Below are positions 6,524 to 9,168 of a stretch of DNA of 9,168 bases, one piece after another. Where the stretch lies: NCBI GenBank assembly GCA_044370935.1, contig JBILUQ010000152.1, positions 1 through 9,168 of the forward strand, given 5' to 3'. Each line of letters opens with the position of its first letter. Position 1 is the stretch's first letter. This DNA is from Chth-196 sp044370935. GTDB taxonomy: Bacteria; Verrucomicrobiota; Verrucomicrobiia; Chthoniobacterales; Chthoniobacteraceae. The notes beneath the pieces are model-generated. The model was given only the letters and a program-made list of their open reading frames with translations, ran no database searches and had not been told where the DNA came from. The position numbers were made by a program, and so were the translations under genes.

Positions 6524-7771
6524 TTAATGCTGTTCAAAAACAAACGCGCCCTTTTTGTTTCCGACGATGATTCCCAGTTTGCCGCCGGTTTTGACTGGAG
6601 CAACGGTGACTTGAGTGCCGACTCCCGAGTCCGAGTCAATGAGGTGCGGGATGAATTGCGCGCCATTCTCGCCTCGGCTGAGTTCAAACCAGTAAAGTAC
6701 TGCGGGATCGTTTGAGCCCGGGTCGCCGCCCTTGGGTCCATGCGCCCAGAAGCGCTTCCCTGTTATCAGATCGGGAAGTCCGTCTCCGTTGATGTCGCCC
6801 AGGGCTAGTGCGTGCGGTTGGGTGAATACGGTTTGATGGGAGGTTTCTTCGGGTTTGGTTCCGACAATCCAATGGCGCCGCCATCCAATTCCGCCGGTGT
6901 CCTCCGTTTGCTCGAACCATGCAACTCCAAATCCGTGGGCTTGCAGGCTTGTGATGACATCGGCTTTTCCATCGCCGTTCACATCGGTCACAAGCATTTG
7001 AGCGCCTCCCGCGCCAAATATGGTTTCGTGGAAGGTCCATTCGGGATCGTTTTCCAAGCTTGGCGGCTGTTGCCACCAGCCCCTTGCCTCGAGTAGATCG
7101 GGGCGTCCGTCTCCGTTGATGTCGCCCATTCCCAAGCCATGCGTGAATTTTTGCCAGCGTCCCTTTGGTGAAATCGGATGCCACGTCCACGGGGATTCCG
7201 GATGTGAGAGGTCGGGAAGGGCGTAACCTAGAAAACCTGCGCTGCTGCAGACGATGCCCTTCCGAGCGTCCTTGGTGACCGGAAGGTAGCCGGGCGATTC
7301 GTTGTCGACACTCTCGAGCGCGAGGTGCTTTTTCCAATCCCCGTTCGCGGAGCCCGGGTTTTGGAACCAGAACGCTTCTTTGCCGGGAAAGCCCAGCACC
7401 AGTAAATCCGGCCAGCCGTCCTGGTTGAAATCGTCGATGTAATCAATGAAGTTGTCGGAGTACCCGTTCTCAGGAGATTTGGCGCCTTTGAATCCGAGCA
7501 TTTGTTTTGGCTCCGCATTGGGTTGGGTGAGGGACCATGTGGCATTGGCTGGGTAGATTTCATGTTTGAGTTTGAAGTCGGGGCCTTCAAACCACCAAGG
7601 GCCATAAGCAACGTCCTGAAATCCGTCCCGGTTGAAATCAGCGACCGCGGCGCCTTCAGCCCAGAAATCATCGATGATCTGTTTTTTTGAAAACGATTGG
7701 GCGTTTGCTGTCCATGCAAGGAGCATGCAACTCAGCGAGCCGGCGAGAAATTGTTTTGGCGAGGGGGGCAT
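6524..7771 (-). CDS. Secreted FG-GAP/VCBS repeat protein (integrin-like beta-propeller)
   Basis: With the ATG at 7771 the product has 415 residues and a good signal peptide of about 24 (MPPSPKQF, a hydrophobic core, then ANA|QS). Five aspartate-rich calcium loops mark propeller blades: DFNRDGFQD near 46, DDFNQDGWPD near 114, GDINGDGRPD near 216, TDVNGDGKAD near 265 and GDINGDGLPD near 330. Aromatic blade ends such as PWWFEGPD, FWFQNPG, WWQQPP and VAWFEQ alternate with them, as in FG-GAP propellers of PVC bacteria. The expected role is calcium-dependent binding or scaffolding outside the cytoplasm; no catalytic site is visible. An in-frame TTG at 7828 overlaps the upstream stop as TTGA and would add 19 residues; I prefer the ATG because the signal peptide then has normal length. 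The dehydrogenase gene follows 41 bases downstream, so co-expression is likely. Confidence 0.88.
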   Translation of the reverse strand: MPPSPKQFLAGSLSCMLLAWTANAQSFSKKQIIDDFWAEGAAVADFNRDGFQDVAYGPWWFEGPDFKLKHEIYPANATWSLTQPNAEPKQMLGFKGAKSPENGYSDNFIDYIDDFNQDGWPDLLVLGFPGKEAFWFQNPGSANGDWKKHLALESVDNESPGYLPVTKDARKGIVCSSAGFLGYALPDLSHPESPWTWHPISPKGRWQKFTHGLGMGDINGDGRPDLLEARGWWQQPPSLENDPEWTFHETIFGAGGAQMLVTDVNGDGKADVITSLQAHGFGVAWFEQTEDTGGIGWRRHWIVGTKPEETSHQTVFTQPHALALGDINGDGLPDLITGKRFWAHGPKGGDPGSNDPAVLYWFELSRGENGAQFIPHLIDSDSGVGTQVTVAPVKTGGKLGIIVGNKKGAFVFEQH

Positions 7772-7824
7772 GAGCGGGGGGGATAACGTCGTTTTGGTGG
7801 GGAAAACGTGGGCCGGTCTTCGGG

Positions 7825-8184
7825 TCAAGTCTCTGAATGACCGCGGGAGTTGAAGAGGAGCAACCAGCCGCCAATGAGTAGCAAACCACCCAACGGAGTG
7901 ATCGCTCCGAGGGGTTTGATATTGGTGAGGGCCAAAGCGTAGAGGCTACCGCTGAATATGAGGATTCCGATGCTGAAACACCAAAAGGTGGCTTTCGGAA
8001 TTGGGGAGCGTGAGCAGAGTGAAAGAAGTGCAACGCTGTGCAGAAGGTGATACAACGAAGCGGTTTGCCAGATGCCGACAGTTTGGTGGATGTCTAGGGT
8101 CTGCTTGAGCCCATGTGCTCCAAAAGCACCCAATGCCACCCCGAGGGCGCCGAGTACGGCGCTGGATTTTGAGTAAACACTCAT
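7825..8184 (-). CDS. DUF423 family membrane protein (YgdD-like)
   Basis: This 119-residue protein has four predicted transmembrane helices and the clear DUF423 signature: GALGVALGAFGAHGLK near the N-terminus, WQTASLYHLLHSVALL in the middle, GILIFSGSLYALAL, and GAITPLGGLLLIGGWLLL at the end. The length is normal for the family. The E. coli member is YgdD; the molecular function is unknown. The ATG at 8184 is chosen because the conserved region starts directly after it; an upstream in-frame extension to 8241 has no similarity to family N-termini. The leader is pyrimidine-rich with no Shine-Dalgarno. It is the first gene of the leftward run, 53 bases ahead of the FG-GAP gene, and is divergent from efp. 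A link in function to the secreted proteins is not evident. Confidence 0.9.
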   Translation of the reverse strand: MSVYSKSSAVLGALGVALGAFGAHGLKQTLDIHQTVGIWQTASLYHLLHSVALLSLCSRSPIPKATFWCFSIGILIFSGSLYALALTNIKPLGAITPLGGLLLIGGWLLLFNSRGHSET

Positions 8185-8407
8185 GGAGAAGAGGGGAGGA
8201 GGTTTAGAACCTTGCGTGTTTGAGCTGAGTGAGGAAGACAAAGGCGGGGGCCTAGTGGGCTCGAGGAGGGGATATCAGAAGGGCGATCTTTCGCAATTCG
8301 TTGTTTTTGGTGTGGGCGAGACGTTTGGAATCCCCCGCGGGAGGAGAACACTTGCAAGCGACTGAGCGTTGTCTGATATTGGAAGGCCAAATTTAAAATA
8401 CTGATAC
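8185..8407. other. Divergent intergenic region between DUF423 gene and efp
   Basis: This 223-base region must hold promoters for both directions. The left end (8185-8204) is almost pure purine on the + strand and so a polypyrimidine leader for the DUF423 transcript. The 8-base palindrome CCCGCGGG lies at 8334-8341. The last 20 bases before efp are AT-rich. I found no convincing leftward promoter. An open frame on the + strand across 8183-8365 is judged unlikely to be a gene. Confidence 0.6.
8369..8399 (+). promoter_or_regulatory. efp: Possible sigma-70-type promoter for efp
   Basis: TTGTCT at 8369-8374 and TAAAAT at 8394-8399 match four and five of six consensus positions, with a 19-base spacer, slightly longer than ideal. 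The -10 element would lie only 8 bases before the efp ATG, giving a nearly leaderless message, consistent with the lack of any Shine-Dalgarno. This is pattern matching only. Confidence 0.28.
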
Positions 8408-8965
8408 ATGGCCGCAGCAAACGATTTACGCAAAGGAATGTGCATTCGCTACAATGGGAATGCCGCAATAGTGTTGGAAGTACAGCATCGCACCCCCGGA
8501 AACCTCAGGGCGTTTGTGCAGGCCATCATCCGCTACATCGGCACGGGCAAGTCCGCTGATGTGCGGTTTGGTTCGACCGACAAGGTGGAGACTGTGGATG
8601 TCCATCGGCAGAAACTGGATTTCTCCTACAAGGACAACACGGGCTTGCATTTCATGGACCCGGAGACCTTTGAGACGGTGACCTTTGATTCGGAATTCGT
8701 TGGTGACGCGAAAGAGTATTTGACCGAGAACTTGTCCGTTGAGGTGCTTTTCGTTGAGGGCAAGGCTGCGAACCTAGAGTTGCCTGCTTCGGTGAATCTC
8801 AAAGTGGCCGAGTCAGCTGAAGGAGTCCGTGGCGACAGCGCTAATAATGTTCAGAAGCCTGCGACGCTCGAGACCGGGAAAGTGGTAACGGTGCCTTTGT
8901 TTATCAAGGAGGGGGAGTTGGTGAAAATCGACACCCGAACTGGCCAGTACATGGGGCGCGCGTGA
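8408..8965 (+). CDS. efp: Elongation factor P, variant tip loop
   Basis: This 185-residue, full-length EF-P relieves ribosome stalling at consecutive prolines by binding between the P and E sites. All three beta-barrel domains are present: a KOW-like N-terminal domain (NDLRKGMCIRYNG), an OB domain around 66-125 (FMDPETFETVTF, ELPASVNLKV), and the C-terminal OB domain with GDSANNVQKPATLETG, VPLFIKEGE and DTRTGQYMGRA. The tip loop that normally reads PGKG (modified Lys) or PGRN (modified Arg) is PGNLRAF here. Asn32 therefore occupies the position of the modified residue and Arg34 lies close by. Standard lysylation, 5-aminopentanol addition or rhamnosylation at that site would not be possible. 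No modification gene is visible in the window. Assignment is certain from conservation across the length; no Shine-Dalgarno precedes the ATG, but the start agrees with the family N-terminus. Confidence 0.97.
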   Translation: MAAANDLRKGMCIRYNGNAAIVLEVQHRTPGNLRAFVQAIIRYIGTGKSADVRFGSTDKVETVDVHRQKLDFSYKDNTGLHFMDPETFETVTFDSEFVGDAKEYLTENLSVEVLFVEGKAANLELPASVNLKVAESAEGVRGDSANNVQKPATLETGKVVTVPLFIKEGELVKIDTRTGQYMGRA

Positions 8966-9149
8966 TTTGAAAAGCGGGTTGAACGCGGTTGAATCGAGGG
9001 AATCGCCGCGCAAACACCTAGGTATCCAGTCTGGGGGGGGCGTGCACTGCAGGTAGACAGAAGGTAATGAATAAGAATGCTCTGGCCAGATGTGGTTGAG
9101 ATTCGCAACTGAAATCAGTCCGCAGTAAAGCAGCCAAAGGAGATCGCAC
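8966..9149. other. Intergenic region after efp, with inverted repeats
   Basis: No coding frame of note was found here. CGCGG (near 8980) and CCGCG (near 9006) could pair across about 17 bases, but no T-run follows, so it is a poor terminator. A run of eight G occupies 9033-9040. The perfect 10-base palindrome TCTGGCCAGA lies at 9081-9090, and the arms ACTGA/TCAGT (9108-9112, 9115-9119) form a second inverted repeat. Both sit ahead of a possible start at 9150. Confidence 0.45.
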
Positions 9150-9168
9150 TTGAGCCCGAAGGAACCAT
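9150..9168 (+). CDS. Possible start of a downstream gene, truncated by the window edge
   Basis: AAAGGAG at 9136-9142 is a strong Shine-Dalgarno match, seven bases before a TTG at 9150 from which the frame stays open to the end (read as M-S-P-K-E-P). Only six codons are visible, so no function can be given. It is the best Shine-Dalgarno and start pairing in the right-hand part of the window, but a TTG start on so little sequence remains a guess. Confidence 0.33.

Noticed and set aside
6684..7337. 217-codon open frame on the - strand
   Set aside because: It is an alternate frame of the FG-GAP gene; its Arg-rich, repetitive translation reflects shifted calcium-loop codons.
8183..8365. 60-codon + strand frame with a perfect AGGAGGT at 8197-8203 and a GTG at 8216
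   Set aside because: The spacing from AGGAGG to the GTG is 13 bases, the translation is Gly/Arg-rich low-complexity, and the purine run is better explained as the complement of the DUF423 pyrimidine-rich leader.
9033..9040. Run of eight G, considered as a phase-variation tract
   Set aside because: It is not inside a gene or a recognisable promoter spacer, so slippage would have no obvious consequence.

Overview
The window looks like chromosomal DNA of a free-living, moderately GC-rich bacterium, most probably a member of Verrucomicrobiota or a related PVC lineage. The evidence is indirect. There are several secreted FG-GAP/VCBS proteins, and a large secreted sugar dehydrogenase fused to cytochrome c and CBM6-like domains, an architecture I associate with PVC and Bacteroidota genomes. 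The elongation factor P has an unusual tip loop, and most genes lack a Shine-Dalgarno sequence. No rRNA, tRNA, CRISPR array, insertion sequence or phage gene was seen.

Left part (1-1732, + strand): a three-gene cluster. The window opens inside a cryptochrome/photolyase FAD-binding protein that carries an alpha/beta domain after the FAD domain. It overlaps by ATGA a small DUF2805/TIGR03643 protein, and an unrecognised four-helix membrane protein follows closely. This looks like a light- or photo-oxidative-stress operon.

Middle part (1769-8184, - strand, convergent with the first cluster): five genes read leftwards. In transcription order they are a DUF423 membrane protein, a secreted FG-GAP protein, a 903-residue exported glucose/sorbosone-dehydrogenase-like protein with PKD, cytochrome c and CBM6-like domains, an orphan 167-residue protein, and a second FG-GAP protein. 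The first three are tightly spaced (53 and 41 bases) and are probably co-transcribed. The last two have leaders of 170 and 140 bases and may be separate units. The FG-GAP and dehydrogenase proteins suggest an extracytoplasmic system that binds and oxidises carbohydrate, but the substrate cannot be read from sequence. A strong predicted hairpin sits immediately before the start codon of the second FG-GAP gene.

Right part (8185-9168): a 223-base divergent intergenic region leads to efp (elongation factor P, + strand). Then come 184 bases without a convincing gene, and a possible TTG start with a good Shine-Dalgarno at the window edge. There is no gene-free stretch longer than 300 bases. Gaps above 100 bases are 2957-3096, 3601-3770, 8185-8407 and 8966-9149.
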